DNA of 64,000 nucleotides, from contig NZ_JBBHDV010000008.1 in NCBI RefSeq assembly GCF_037478135.1, forward strand, positions 1 to 64,000. The letters run 5' to 3'. The translations under genes and the position numbers were made by a program. The DNA is from Denitratimonas sp037478135. Lineage in GTDB: Bacteria; Pseudomonadota; Gammaproteobacteria; Xanthomonadales; Xanthomonadaceae. The notes beneath the pieces are model-generated. The model made no database searches. It saw nothing but the letters and a program-made list of their open reading frames with translations, and had not been told where the DNA came from. Shown here piece by piece: positions 18,239 to 28,100 of the stretch (position 1 is the stretch's first letter; each line of letters opens with the position of its first letter).

Positions 18239-18320
18239 GGTGATGCTCCGTGTTAGCCGGCCGGGCGGCTACAATTGTGGGTGGAATCGAATCGTCGGCC
18301 TGACGCCGAGCAAGCTCGCC

Positions 18321-19334
18321 ATGATAACTGCAAGCCAGCGCTCCGCGCAGCCCTCCGACTGGCGCCGGGACTACCGCGAAGCCATCACCGACCCGGCGCA
18401 GCTGCTGCGCGAACTGGGTCTTGAGCCTCTGGCCGCGCGCCTGCCGCCCGGAGACGCCGGCTTCCCGATGCGCGTACCGCGTGCCTTCGTGCAGCGCATG
18501 CGGCATGGCGATGCGGCCGATCCGCTGCTGCGACAGGTGCTGCCGCTGGACGAGGAAACCCGCCCGGTCGCCGGTTTCACCCTGGATGCGGTCGGCGACC
18601 TTGCCAGCCGCGACGCGCGCGGTCTGCTGCACAAATACGAAGGCCGCGCGCTGCTGATCGCCACCGGCAGCTGCGCGGTGCACTGTCGCTACTGCTTCCG
18701 CCGCCATTTCCCCTACGGCGAGGAAACCGCTGCCGCCAACGGCTGGCGCGAGGCCATCGCCTGGCTGGAACAGGCGCAGGACATCGACGAAGTGCTGCTG
18801 TCCGGCGGCGATCCGTTGTCGCTTTCCACCGCCAAGCTGTCCGAACTGACCGACGCCTTGCGCCCGATACCGCAGCTGCGCCGGCTGCGCATCCACAGCC
18901 GCTTGCCGGTGGTGCTGCCCTCGCGCATTGATGATGAACTGCTGGGCTGGCTCGCCAGCCTGCCCTGGCCGGTGGTGATGGTGATCCACGCCAACCACGC
19001 GCAGGAACTGGATGCCTCCGTGGCCGAAGCCTGCACGGCGCTGTCCCGCCACGGCGTGCGGCTCTACAACCAGGCCGTGCTGCTGCGCGGCGTCAATGAC
19101 AACCTGCCGGCGCTGGCCGGACTTTCCGAACGCCTGTTCGAACTCGGCGTGCAATCCTATTACCTGCACCAGCTCGACCAGGTGGCCGGCACCGCGCACT
19201 TCCACGTGCCCGATGCACAGGCCCTGCCGCTGTACGAAGCGCTGCGCGCCCGCCTGCCCGGCTACCTGCTGCCACGGCTGGTGCGGGAAGTTGCCGGGGC
19301 TCCGGCAAAACTGCCAATTTTGGGCATATCGTGA
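18321..19334 (+). CDS. epmB: EF-P beta-lysylation protein EpmB (lysine 2,3-aminomutase-like)
   Basis: A 337-residue radical-SAM, PLP-dependent enzyme that converts (S)-alpha-lysine to (R)-beta-lysine for EF-P modification. The Fe-S motif CxxxCxxC is Cys118, Cys122, Cys125 in CAVHCRYCF; the glycine-rich LSGGDPLS and a late VHYLHQLD-like region (YYLHQLDQVAGTAHF) fit the family. The ATG at 18321 gives the normal N-terminus (ITASQ, then WRRDYREAI). The partner ligase epmA is not in this window. A TACAAT at 18270-18275 in the efp-epmB gap is a possible -10 element for this gene. Confidence 0.93.
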   Translation: MITASQRSAQPSDWRRDYREAITDPAQLLRELGLEPLAARLPPGDAGFPMRVPRAFVQRMRHGDAADPLLRQVLPLDEETRPVAGFTLDAVGDLASRDARGLLHKYEGRALLIATGSCAVHCRYCFRRHFPYGEETAAANGWREAIAWLEQAQDIDEVLLSGGDPLSLSTAKLSELTDALRPIPQLRRLRIHSRLPVVLPSRIDDELLGWLASLPWPVVMVIHANHAQELDASVAEACTALSRHGVRLYNQAVLLRGVNDNLPALAGLSERLFELGVQSYYLHQLDQVAGTAHFHVPDAQALPLYEALRARLPGYLLPRLVREVAGAPAKLPILGIS

Positions 19335-19401
19335 CCTTCAGCGCTGGACATTGCCCGGCAAGCATGTAAAAAACCCCGATGGACTTTCTGTAGCGCACCC
19401 C

Positions 19402-21480
19402 ATGTCGAACCAAGATACTGTCGTCCGCCTGATGCTGGTCGACGACAAGCTCGAAGATGCCGAGCACAGCATCAGTTTGCTGCGCAACGGCGGCATCGCC
19501 GTCCGCCCCAGCCGCCCGGAATCAGCGGAAGAACTGGAGGCCGCCCTCGCCGGCAGCGGCAGCGACCTGATCCTGGCCTCCTATTCGGCGCGCACGATTC
19601 CGTTCGCCAGCGTGGTGCAGGCCACCGTGGCCAGCGGCAAGGATGTCAACGTCATCGCGCTGCTTGATCAGGTCGATGAAGCCAGCGTGCTGGACGTCAT
19701 GGCCCAGGGCGCCAGCGGCTTTACCCTGCGTGGCCGGGCCGAACACCTGCAAGGCATCGTACGGCGCGAAGCGCGGATCGGCGAACGCCGCCGCCTGGTG
19801 CGCCGACTGGAAGCCGCACTGCGCGAAACCGAACGCCGCTGCGATGCACTGATCGCCTCCTCGCGCGACCCGATCGCCTACGTGCACGAAGGCATGCACA
19901 TCCGCGCCAACCAGGCCTATCTGGAGATGTTCGGCTACGAGAACTTCGAGGAAATCGAAGGCTTGCCGCTGCTGGACATGGTCGGCCCCGAGGACACCGA
20001 CACCTTCAAGCACCTGCTGCGCCAGCTCAGCCGCGGCGAAGCGCCGCCCAAGAATGTGGAATTGAAGGCGCGCCGTTCCGATGGCGAAACCTTCGACGCG
20101 ATGATGGAGTTCACCCAGGCCAGCTACGAAGGCGAGCCCTGCATCCAGATCGTGATCCGCCCGCAGCTGATCGATGCGGAAATGGTCAAGGAACTGGACG
20201 CGCTGCGCCAGCGCGACCAGACCACCGGGCTGTACAACCGCCAACATTTCCTCGGCGAACTGGACACCGTGATCGCGGCCGCGGCCGAAGGTGCCGGCGA
20301 CCAGGCCATGCTGCTGCTGGAACTGGACAACTACGCCAACCTGCTCAACGCCATCGGCGTGGGCAATGCCGACGACCTGCTGCGCGCCACCAGCGCGCGC
20401 ATCGAATCGCAGCTGGGCGACAACGTGCTGGCGGCGCGCTTCACCGACCATGGCTTCGCATTGCTGCTGCGCAACGCCAGCCACGTGCAGACCCGCGAAC
20501 TGGGCGAAAAACTCTGCAAGGCCTTCCAGAACGCCATCCTGGACATGGGCGAGCATTCGCTCAACACCACCGCCAGCATCGGCGGGGTACAGATCGGGCA
20601 GAAGATCGCCAGCGCCCAGCAGGTGCTGAACAAGGTCGTCTCGCAGTTGCAGACCGCACAGGCCGAAGGCGGCAACCGCTGCCTGATCTTCGATCCGGGC
20701 GCCCGCGACCGTGCCGAAGAGGAACGCATCGCGCAGTGGGCCGCGCACATGGAAGCCGCACTCAAGGGCGAAGGCTTCGTGCAGGCCTTCCAGCCGATCA
20801 TCCACCTGCTCGGCGAGCCGGAGGAAACCTACCAGGTGCTGCTGCGCCTGAAGGGCCCGAACGGCGATGTCGTCTCGCCCAGCGTGTTCATGGGCATCGC
20901 CGAGGAACACGGCATGATGGCGCGCATCGACCGCTGGGTGATCCAGCGCGCGATCGTCGCCATCGCCCAGCGCCAGCGCGCTGGCAAGAGCACCCGCCTG
21001 TTCGTCAAGATCACCGTGGACAGCCTGCAGGATCCGCAGCTGGCGCTGTGGATCGCGACCAACCTCAAGCAGGCCGACGTGCCGGCTGAGAACCTGGTGC
21101 TGAGCATCCCCGAATCGACCGCCTTCACCAATCTCAAGGCGGTGCAGGAACTGCGTACCGCGCTGGCGAAATTCGGCTGCCAGCTGTGCCTGGAGCAGTT
21201 CGGCATGGGGCTCAACTCGTTCCAGCTGCTGACCCATGTCGAATCGGACTACCTGATGATCGACCGCAACCTGATCGAAGACCTGGGCAAGAACAGCGAG
21301 AGCCAGCAGAAAGTCCGCGAAATCACCCAGCGCGCCGACGGCCTGGGCCTGAAAACCATCGCCGAAGGCGTGCAGGACGCAGGCACCATGACGGTGCTGT
21401 TCACCAGCGGCGTCAACTACGTCATGGGCCATTTCCTGGCCCCGCCCGACCTGGCGATGAACTTCGACTTCAACCAGTAA
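19402..21480 (+). CDS. fimX: FimX-like REC-PAS-GGDEF-EAL signalling protein
   Basis: The 692-residue protein matches FimX, a cyclic-di-GMP receptor that controls type IV pilus assembly in Pseudomonas and Xanthomonas. Order: REC-like domain (about 7-125, VDD at 13-15), PAS (about 145-255), degenerate GGDEF (about 265-430, FTDHGF at 347-352 instead of GGDEF), degenerate EAL (about 455-685, QVLLR at 478-482 instead of EALLR). Loss of both catalytic motifs means it should bind rather than make or cleave c-di-GMP. EQFGMGLNSF replaces the DDFGTGYS metal site. The ATG at 19402 gives the usual length. No pilus gene is adjacent. Confidence 0.88.
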   Translation: MSNQDTVVRLMLVDDKLEDAEHSISLLRNGGIAVRPSRPESAEELEAALAGSGSDLILASYSARTIPFASVVQATVASGKDVNVIALLDQVDEASVLDVMAQGASGFTLRGRAEHLQGIVRREARIGERRRLVRRLEAALRETERRCDALIASSRDPIAYVHEGMHIRANQAYLEMFGYENFEEIEGLPLLDMVGPEDTDTFKHLLRQLSRGEAPPKNVELKARRSDGETFDAMMEFTQASYEGEPCIQIVIRPQLIDAEMVKELDALRQRDQTTGLYNRQHFLGELDTVIAAAAEGAGDQAMLLLELDNYANLLNAIGVGNADDLLRATSARIESQLGDNVLAARFTDHGFALLLRNASHVQTRELGEKLCKAFQNAILDMGEHSLNTTASIGGVQIGQKIASAQQVLNKVVSQLQTAQAEGGNRCLIFDPGARDRAEEERIAQWAAHMEAALKGEGFVQAFQPIIHLLGEPEETYQVLLRLKGPNGDVVSPSVFMGIAEEHGMMARIDRWVIQRAIVAIAQRQRAGKSTRLFVKITVDSLQDPQLALWIATNLKQADVPAENLVLSIPESTAFTNLKAVQELRTALAKFGCQLCLEQFGMGLNSFQLLTHVESDYLMIDRNLIEDLGKNSESQQKVREITQRADGLGLKTIAEGVQDAGTMTVLFTSGVNYVMGHFLAPPDLAMNFDFNQ

Positions 21481-21553
21481 CCCGAGTCAGCGGCGGCTTC
21501 AACCGCCGCACAAATCTGCATCAAGGGCCAAAAACGGAGCCCACCAAACACCG

Positions 21554-21650
21554 TCGCCCGGATAGGCAAAGCGCACCCGGGCTGGCCTTTCCCGATGACC
21601 CCGACCCCGGATGCGGCTAAGCCTTGCCCGGGCTACCTGGTGGCCGGGAT
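21554..21650. repeat. Dispersed CCCGGGCT repeat pair
   Basis: Two related units, about 21555-21585 and 21604-21640, each read CCCGGAT, a short GC-rich linker and then CCCGGGCT. They lie in the 285-base gap between fimX and the yceI operon. A short inverted repeat at 21490-21509 (GCGGCGG/CCGCCGC) precedes them. Such CCCGGGCTA units are common in intergenic DNA of this bacterial family. They form hairpins but lack U tracts, so a terminator role is not shown. Confidence 0.55.
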
Positions 21651-21765
21651 GGGCGACAATCAGCGCGAGATCCACGCATGGCGACACGACACACATCCGG
21701 TTCGGTGCGGATTGTCTTAGCATCGGGACAACGCGCCGGCAGGCGCTGTGTTGCAGGACATGCCG

Positions 21766-22398
21766 ATGCGGCTCCCTCTTTCCCCTGTACCCACCCGCAC
21801 GCTGGCGGCGCTGCTGCTGGCGGTTGCGGCCATCGCAGCGGCATCTGCCGCACAGGCACAGGCACAGCGCTACGAGCTGGACCCGGTGCACAGCCGGATC
21901 GTTTTCAGCATCGGGCACAACGGGTATTCGAGTGCACTGGGCACGTTTTCGCAGCCGCGCGGCACGCTGTATCTGGATGAAGATGATCTGGCCGGTTCGC
22001 GGGTCGAGGTGGAAGTGGATCTGGCGACGCTGGATCTGGGCGATACCGGATTCAACCAGCGCATCCTGAAACGCGATTTCCTCGATGCGTCGGCGCATCC
22101 GTTGGCGCGTTTCGTGTCGAACCGTGTTGAAGTGCTCGATGAGCAGCGCTTGCGGGTGCATGGGGTGTTGACGCTGCGCGGCGTCGAAGGTCCGCTGGTG
22201 CTGGAGGCGCGCCTCAACAAGCGGGCGCGCAGCCGCTACACCTTGCGTCGCACGGCGGGATTTTCCGCCAGCGCGCGGCTGCAGCGGGCCGATTTCGGCA
22301 TCACCGGGCATGCCGGCAGCATCGGGGCGCAGGTCGATCTGCGAATCGAGGTGGAAGCGGTCCGCGCACGGGGTGTTTCTCCAGATGAAACACAGTGA
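21766..22398 (+). CDS. YceI-family periplasmic protein (first copy)
   Basis: The product is a secreted lipocalin-like protein. A signal peptide runs to about residue 34 and ends AAQAQAQ before RYELDPVHSRIVFSIGH, the start of the YceI domain. YceI proteins bind isoprenoid lipids in a beta-barrel. The conserved LYLDEDDL, LKRDFLDA and VLTLRGV segments are present. Two in-frame ATGs lie at 21760 and 21766; GCAGGA is better spaced for 21766. The gene begins an operon with cytochrome b561 and a second yceI copy. Confidence 0.87.
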   Translation: MRLPLSPVPTRTLAALLLAVAAIAAASAAQAQAQRYELDPVHSRIVFSIGHNGYSSALGTFSQPRGTLYLDEDDLAGSRVEVEVDLATLDLGDTGFNQRILKRDFLDASAHPLARFVSNRVEVLDEQRLRVHGVLTLRGVEGPLVLEARLNKRARSRYTLRRTAGFSASARLQRADFGITGHAGSIGAQVDLRIEVEAVRARGVSPDETQ

Positions 22399-22485
22399 TC
22401 ACGCTGCGCTACTGTTCAGTACGTCGGGCGCGCACTAGGCTTTGCCGCAGTCATCACCACCTTCATCGCCAAGGAGACGCCCGAC

Positions 22486-23055
22486 ATGTCGCTTCGCAAT
22501 TCCGAACATCGCTGGAACTGGCCCAGCCAGGTGCTGCACTGGAGCATCGCCGCGCTGATCCTGGGGCTGGCGGCGCTGGGTTTCCTGCTGGGTGAACTGC
22601 CGCGTTCTCCGAAGTATTTCTGGGTCTACGACCTGCACAAGTCGCTCGGCCTGACGGTGCTGGCATTGATGGTGCTGCGTCTGATCTGGCGCCTGTACGC
22701 CGGTGCGCCGAAGCCGGTGCCCGGCACGCCGACCTGGCAGCACGCGGTCGCCAGCGTCACCCACTGGGCGATCTACATCATGGCGTTCGCGATGCCGATT
22801 TCCGGCTGGCTATACGACTCGGCCAGCGGTCTGCGCGCGCTGAAGTTTTTCAAGCTGTTCACCGTGCCCAAGCTCAGCGCGCCCAATCCGGACCTGAAGA
22901 ACCTGGCATTCGACATCCACAGCTGGGGCATCTGGATCCTGCTGGCGCTGGTACTTGCGCACGCCGGCGCCGCGCTGTGGCATCACTTCATCCAGAAGGA
23001 CCGCACCCTGATGCGGATGCTTCCGGCCTCACTAGAAAAGGACACCACCACATGA
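22486..23055 (+). CDS. Cytochrome b561-family protein
   Basis: A 189-residue, four-helix membrane cytochrome. Histidines positioned for two b-type hemes occur in LHWSIAALI (helix 1), DLHKSLGL (helix 2), VTHWAIYI (helix 3) and DIHSWGIW followed by AHAGAALWHHF (helix 4). Such proteins move electrons between quinol and periplasmic acceptors, and superoxide:ubiquinone reduction is known for E. coli CybB. AAGGAG lies upstream of the ATG. The stop overlaps the next yceI start as ATGA. Flanking by two YceI lipid-binding proteins suggests delivery of a quinone-like or isoprenoid substrate. Confidence 0.92.
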   Translation: MSLRNSEHRWNWPSQVLHWSIAALILGLAALGFLLGELPRSPKYFWVYDLHKSLGLTVLALMVLRLIWRLYAGAPKPVPGTPTWQHAVASVTHWAIYIMAFAMPISGWLYDSASGLRALKFFKLFTVPKLSAPNPDLKNLAFDIHSWGIWILLALVLAHAGAALWHHFIQKDRTLMRMLPASLEKDTTT

Positions 23056-23630
23056 ACATCTCCACCTCCACCCTGCGCACTCTCGGCGCGCTGGCGCTGG
23101 CCGCGCTGCTTTCCGCTCCGGCCGGCGTGCTTGCCGCCACCGCCTGGAGCACCGATGCCGGCTCGACGCTGGAATTTTCCGCCAGCGCCGAGGGTGAGGC
23201 TTTCACCGGCCGCTTCGGCCGTTTCGACGCGAAGATCGTGTTCGATCCGGCGGATCTGGCCGGCTCCTCGTTCAAGGTCGAGATCGACCTGGCCAGTGCC
23301 GACAGCGCCAGCGCCGAGCGCGACGAAATGCTGCTGGGCAGCGAATTCTTCGACGTCGCCAACACGCCGAAGGCCACCTATGTCGCCACCGCCTTCCGTG
23401 AACTTGGCGCTGGCCGCTTCGCCGCCGATGGCACCCTGACGCTGCGCGGCATCGCCAAGCCGGTGGTGCTGGAATTCGACTGGAGCGCCGATGGCGGCAA
23501 CGCCACCCTGAAGGGTCAGGCCAGCGTCAACCGGCTGGCCTTCGATGTCGGTGCCGGCGACTGGTCCGATGCCTCCACGATCGTGCACGAGATCGGCGTG
23601 GCGACATCGCTGACGCTGCGCGCGCAGTGA
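23052..23630 (+). CDS. YceI-family periplasmic protein (second copy)
   Basis: A 192-residue secreted YceI protein. The signal peptide ends around AGVLAATAW (residue 29), followed by TDAGSTLEFSAS and EAFTGRFGRF. It is clearly diverged from the first copy: it keeps SEFFDVANTPKATY and DGTLTLRGIAKPV, which are closer to the classical YceI consensus. Translation is coupled to the cytochrome b561 gene by a four-base overlap. Having two non-identical lipid-binding partners around one membrane cytochrome suggests different ligands or sequential transfer; that is inference. Confidence 0.9.
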   Translation: MNISTSTLRTLGALALAALLSAPAGVLAATAWSTDAGSTLEFSASAEGEAFTGRFGRFDAKIVFDPADLAGSSFKVEIDLASADSASAERDEMLLGSEFFDVANTPKATYVATAFRELGAGRFAADGTLTLRGIAKPVVLEFDWSADGGNATLKGQASVNRLAFDVGAGDWSDASTIVHEIGVATSLTLRAQ

Positions 23631-23652
23631 GCCGCAGCGGCTCGGCGATACG

Positions 23653-24990
23653 ATGAGCCTGCGCGAGCGCTGGCGCCGTTTCCGCCGTCGCGGTGATCCC
23701 GTGACGACGGCGGACGAAGGCCAGGACCATCTGCTGCGTGCCGCCGACAGCCTGCGCGCGCTGCTCGACGATGCCTCGATCCCGGCGCCGGTGCGCGCCA
23801 GTCTGGCGGCCGACTATTCGCGCATCGAGCTGATGCTGGACAAGCTGGAAAACGGCCACGTCCACATCGCGGTGTTCGGTCGCGTCAGTGTCGGCAAATC
23901 GGCATTGCTCAATGCGCTGCTGGGCGATGCTGCGTTCCAGGTCGGCGTGCTGCACGGCACCACCACGCGAGCCGAGCACCAAGCCTGGCGTGAAGTGCAG
24001 GTGCAGGGCGTGCACCTGATTGATACCCCCGGCATCAATGAGCTGTCCGGCGAGGAACGCGAGGCGCTGGCCTTCGATGTGGCCGGGCGCAGCGATCTGG
24101 TGATCTTCGTGGTCGATGCCGACATGACCTCGGTCGAGGTCGAGGCCCTGCAATTGCTGGCGCGCAGCCAGCGTCCGCTGCTGCTGGTGCTGAACAAGGC
24201 CGACCGCTACACCGCCACCGAGCGCGACGCCCTGCTGGCGCGGCTGGCCGAACATTCGCGCGGCATCGTCGCGCCGCAGAACATCGTCGCGGCGATGGCG
24301 CAACCGGTGCCGCAGCGGGTGCTGAAAGTGCTTCCGGACGGGCGCGAAGTGGAAGAAGAACGCAGCCGCGAGCCGGATGTTTCGGCGCTGCGCGGGCGCA
24401 TCCTTGCGATTCTGGAAGCCGAGGGGAAGACCCTGGCGGCGTTGAACGCGGCGCTGTTCGCCGGACGTCTTTCCGACGAGATCGGCACCCGCCTGACCGC
24501 GATCCGGCACGATCTGGCCGCCCGCACGATCCGCATGTACTGCCTCGGCAAGGGCGTCGCGGTGGCATTGAATCCGATCCCGGTAGCCGACCTGCTCGCC
24601 GCCGCCACGCTCGATGTGGCGCTGGTAATGCACCTGTCGCGCATCTACGGCCTGCCATTGACGCGCACCGAAGCCGGCCGCCTGCTGACCACGATAGCGG
24701 CGCAGCTGGCGGCGCTGATGGGCGCGATCTGGGGCATCCATCTGGCGTCTTCGGCGTTGAAAATCGCCAGCGCCGGCTTGTCCACCGCGCTGACCGCCAC
24801 CGCCCAGGGCGCGCTGGCCTGGTATGCGACGCTGCTGGTCGGGCGCGCGGCGGAAAACTATCTGGCACACGGCAAAAGCTGGGGCGAACGAGGCCCCAAG
24901 CGCGTGGTCGCGGACATCGTGCAGAGTCTGGACCGCGACTCGGTGCTGCGCGAAGCTCGCGAGGAAATCCTCGCGCGGCTGAAAGGTTGA
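23653..24990 (+). CDS. Dynamin/Era-like GTPase with DUF697-like C-terminus
   Basis: The 445-residue protein has a GTPase core with G1 GRVSVGKS (76-83), G3 DTPG (124-127) and G4 NKAD (181-184). The C-terminal ~180 residues hold hydrophobic helices (GVAVALNPIPVADLLAAA and a later AQLAALMGAIWGIHLASS) as in DUF697/YcjF-like membrane-associated GTPases. It should therefore act at the cytoplasmic membrane, possibly in envelope or stress functions, but no specific role is known to me. It follows the YceI operon by 22 bases and precedes dnaE by 129 bases. Confidence 0.82.
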   Translation: MSLRERWRRFRRRGDPVTTADEGQDHLLRAADSLRALLDDASIPAPVRASLAADYSRIELMLDKLENGHVHIAVFGRVSVGKSALLNALLGDAAFQVGVLHGTTTRAEHQAWREVQVQGVHLIDTPGINELSGEEREALAFDVAGRSDLVIFVVDADMTSVEVEALQLLARSQRPLLLVLNKADRYTATERDALLARLAEHSRGIVAPQNIVAAMAQPVPQRVLKVLPDGREVEEERSREPDVSALRGRILAILEAEGKTLAALNAALFAGRLSDEIGTRLTAIRHDLAARTIRMYCLGKGVAVALNPIPVADLLAAATLDVALVMHLSRIYGLPLTRTEAGRLLTTIAAQLAALMGAIWGIHLASSALKIASAGLSTALTATAQGALAWYATLLVGRAAENYLAHGKSWGERGPKRVVADIVQSLDRDSVLREAREEILARLKG

Positions 24991-25119
24991 GAGCCGCCAG
25001 CGCGCCGCTTTTCCGCTGGAACCGCACCACGCCGCCGATCCTGTTCCGTCAAGCCTTGCTGCCCGCCGAGCGCGGCTCTAGGCTGGCCCGTCCGCCACCA
25101 CCACACAGCCATCCACCTG

Positions 25120-28100
25120 ATGCAGCCGCGTTTCATCCATCTGCACCTGCACAGCGAATTTTCGCTGGTCGATTCCACGATCCGCATCGGCGCGCTGGTC
25201 AAACGCTGCGCAAAAGCCGGGATGCCGGCGCTGGCACTGACCGACCAGAGCAATCTGTTCGCGCAGGTGAAGTTCTACCGGACGGCCGAGAAGGCCGGCA
25301 TCAAGCCGCTGACCGGCGCCGACATGTGGCTGGAAGACGATGGCCTGAAACAGCCGGCGCGGCTGACCCTGCTGTGCCAGGACCTGACCGGCTACCGCAA
25401 CCTGTGCCGGCTCAGCTCACGCAGCTATCTGGATGGGCACCGTGGCGAGCGCGTCGTCATCGAAGCCTCCTGGCTGCGCGAACATGGCGAAGGCCTGATC
25501 GTCCTGGCCGGCTTCCAGAGTGACATCGGCCAATGCCTGCGCGAGGGCCGCGAAGAAGAGGCCGGTCTGCGTCTGGCCGGCTGGCAACGTGATTTCGGCG
25601 ACCGCTTCTATCTGGAGCTGACCCGCACCGGGCGCAGCGGTGAAACCGAGTTCGAAACCGGCGCACTGCCGCTGGCACGGCAACTGAACTGTCCGGTCGT
25701 GGCCAGCAACGATGTGCGTTTCCTCGACAAGGACGATTTCGACGCGCACGAGGCACGCGTCTGCATCGCCACCGGGCGCGTGCTGGCCGATCCGCGCCGG
25801 CCGCGCGAGTACACCGCCGAGCAGTATTTCAAGACGCCAGAGGAAATGGCCGAGCTGTTCGCCGACCTGCCCGGCGCCCTGGAAAACAGCGTGCAGATCG
25901 CGATGCGCTGCAATCTGGAACTGAGTTTCGGCACGCCCTATCTGCCGCTGTTCCCGGTGCCGGAAGGCGAAACCCTGGACAGCTGGATCACGGCCGAATC
26001 GCGGCGCGGGCTGGAGCAGCGCTTGGCCGGATACCGCCTGCCGGCCGGCTTCACTGCAGAGCAGTACCAGCAGCGGCTGCAGGTCGAGCTGGACGTGATC
26101 TGCGGCATGCAGTTCCCCGGCTATTTCCTGATCGTGGCGGACTTCATCAACTGGGCCAAACGCAACGACATCCCGGTCGGGCCGGGGCGCGGCTCGGGCG
26201 CCGGCTCGCTGGTGGCCTGGGCCTTGCGCATCACCGACATTGATCCACTCGCTTATGGCCTGCTGTTCGAGCGCTTCCTGAATCCGGAACGCGTTTCGAT
26301 GCCGGACTTCGACATCGACTTCTGCATGGACCGGCGCGACCTGGTCATCGATTACGTCACCGGCAAATACGGCCGCGACCATGTCAGCCAGATCATCACC
26401 TACGGCACGATGGCGGCCAAGGCGGCGGTGCGTGACTGCGGCCGCGTGCTTGGCCTGTCCTACGGCCAGGTCGACGATGTCGCCAAACTGATTCCGAACG
26501 TGCTGGGCATCACCCTGAGCGATGCCCTCGGGCGCACCGACAAGGCCCGCGACAACGCCGATCTGGTCTCGCCGGACCTGATCGCGCGCTACGAAAACGA
26601 CGACGATGTGCGCGATCTGATCGATCTTGCGCTCAAGCTCGAAGACCTGACCCGCAACGCCGGCAAGCACGCCGGCGGAGTGGTGATCGGGCAGAAGCCG
26701 CTGACCGAATTCTCGCCGCTGTACGCCGAAGCGCCGAGCCGGATCGACACCCACCGCAGTGTCGTGACCCAGTTCGACAAAGACGATGTGGAAGCCGTCG
26801 GGCTGGTGAAGTTCGACTTTCTCGGCCTGCGCACGCTGACGATCATCGACTGGGCGGTGGAGGCGATCAATAAGCAAGGGAATCGGGAATCTGGCGCTGG
26901 GAATGGGACGCGCGACCTCCCGGATCCCGAACAGTCCCGGCTGCCGCTGGATATTTCAAAGATCCCGCTGAATGACCGTGCCACCTACGAGCTGTTCGCG
27001 CAAGCGCGCACCGTGGCGGTGTTCCAGTTCGAATCCGGCGGCATGCAGCGCCTGCTGAAAGACGCGCGCCCGGACCGCTTCGAGGACCTGATCGCGCTGG
27101 TGTCGCTGTACCGGCCCGGCCCGATGGATCTGATCCCCAGCTTCTGCAAACGCAAGCACGGCGAGGAACCGATCGACTATCCCGATCCGCGCGTGGAACC
27201 GATCCTGAAAGAGACCTACGGCATCATGGTCTACCAGGAGCAGGTGATGCAGATGGCGCAGATCGTCGGCGGTTACTCGCTCGGCGGCGCCGATCTGCTG
27301 CGCCGCGCGATGGGCAAGAAAAAGCCCGAGGAAATGGCCAAAGAGCGCATCAAATTCCGCTCCGGTGCCGCCGCCAACGGGCTGGACGAACGCAAGGCCG
27401 ACGACATCTTCGATGTGATGGAGAAGTTCGCCGGCTACGGTTTCAACAAATCGCACGCCGCCGCGTACGCGCTGGTCAGCTACCAGACCGCCTGGCTCAA
27501 GACCCACTACCCGGCGCAGTTCATGGCGGCGGTGCTGTCCTCGGACATGGACAAGACCGACAAGGTCGTGACCTTCCTGACCGAATGCCGCGCGATGGGA
27601 CTGGAGGTGCTGCCGCCGGACGTCAACGCTTCCGGCTACATGTTCGAAGCCGTCGATGCCCGCACCCTGCGCTACGGCCTGGGCGCGATCAAAGGCGTGG
27701 GCGAGAACGCCTGCGAGGAAATCGCGCGGCTGCGCAACGAGGATGGCGGATACCGCGATCTGTTCGACTTCTGCCAGCGCCTCGGGACGCGGGTCAATCG
27801 CAAGGTGCACGAAACCCTGATCCGCGCCGGCGCGGTCGATGCCCTGGGCACCAACCGCGCCACGATGATGGCGCAGCTGCCGGACATGCTGCGCGCCACC
27901 GAGCAGATGGCGCGTGATCGCGCCGCCGGCCAGGTCGACATGTTCGGCAATGCGGTCGCGGCCCAGGCGCCGATCCTGCCGAGCATCGAACCCTTGCCCG
28001 AATGGCCGTTGCTGGAGCGCCTGGCCGGCGAATACGAGACCCTCGGCCATTATCTGAGCGGGCACCCGATCGACCCGCTGCGCGAGTTCGTCGCCGGCCT

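Noticed and set aside
21490..21509. fimX terminator
   Set aside because: GCGGCGG/CCGCCGC forms a stem, but the following bases are not T-rich.
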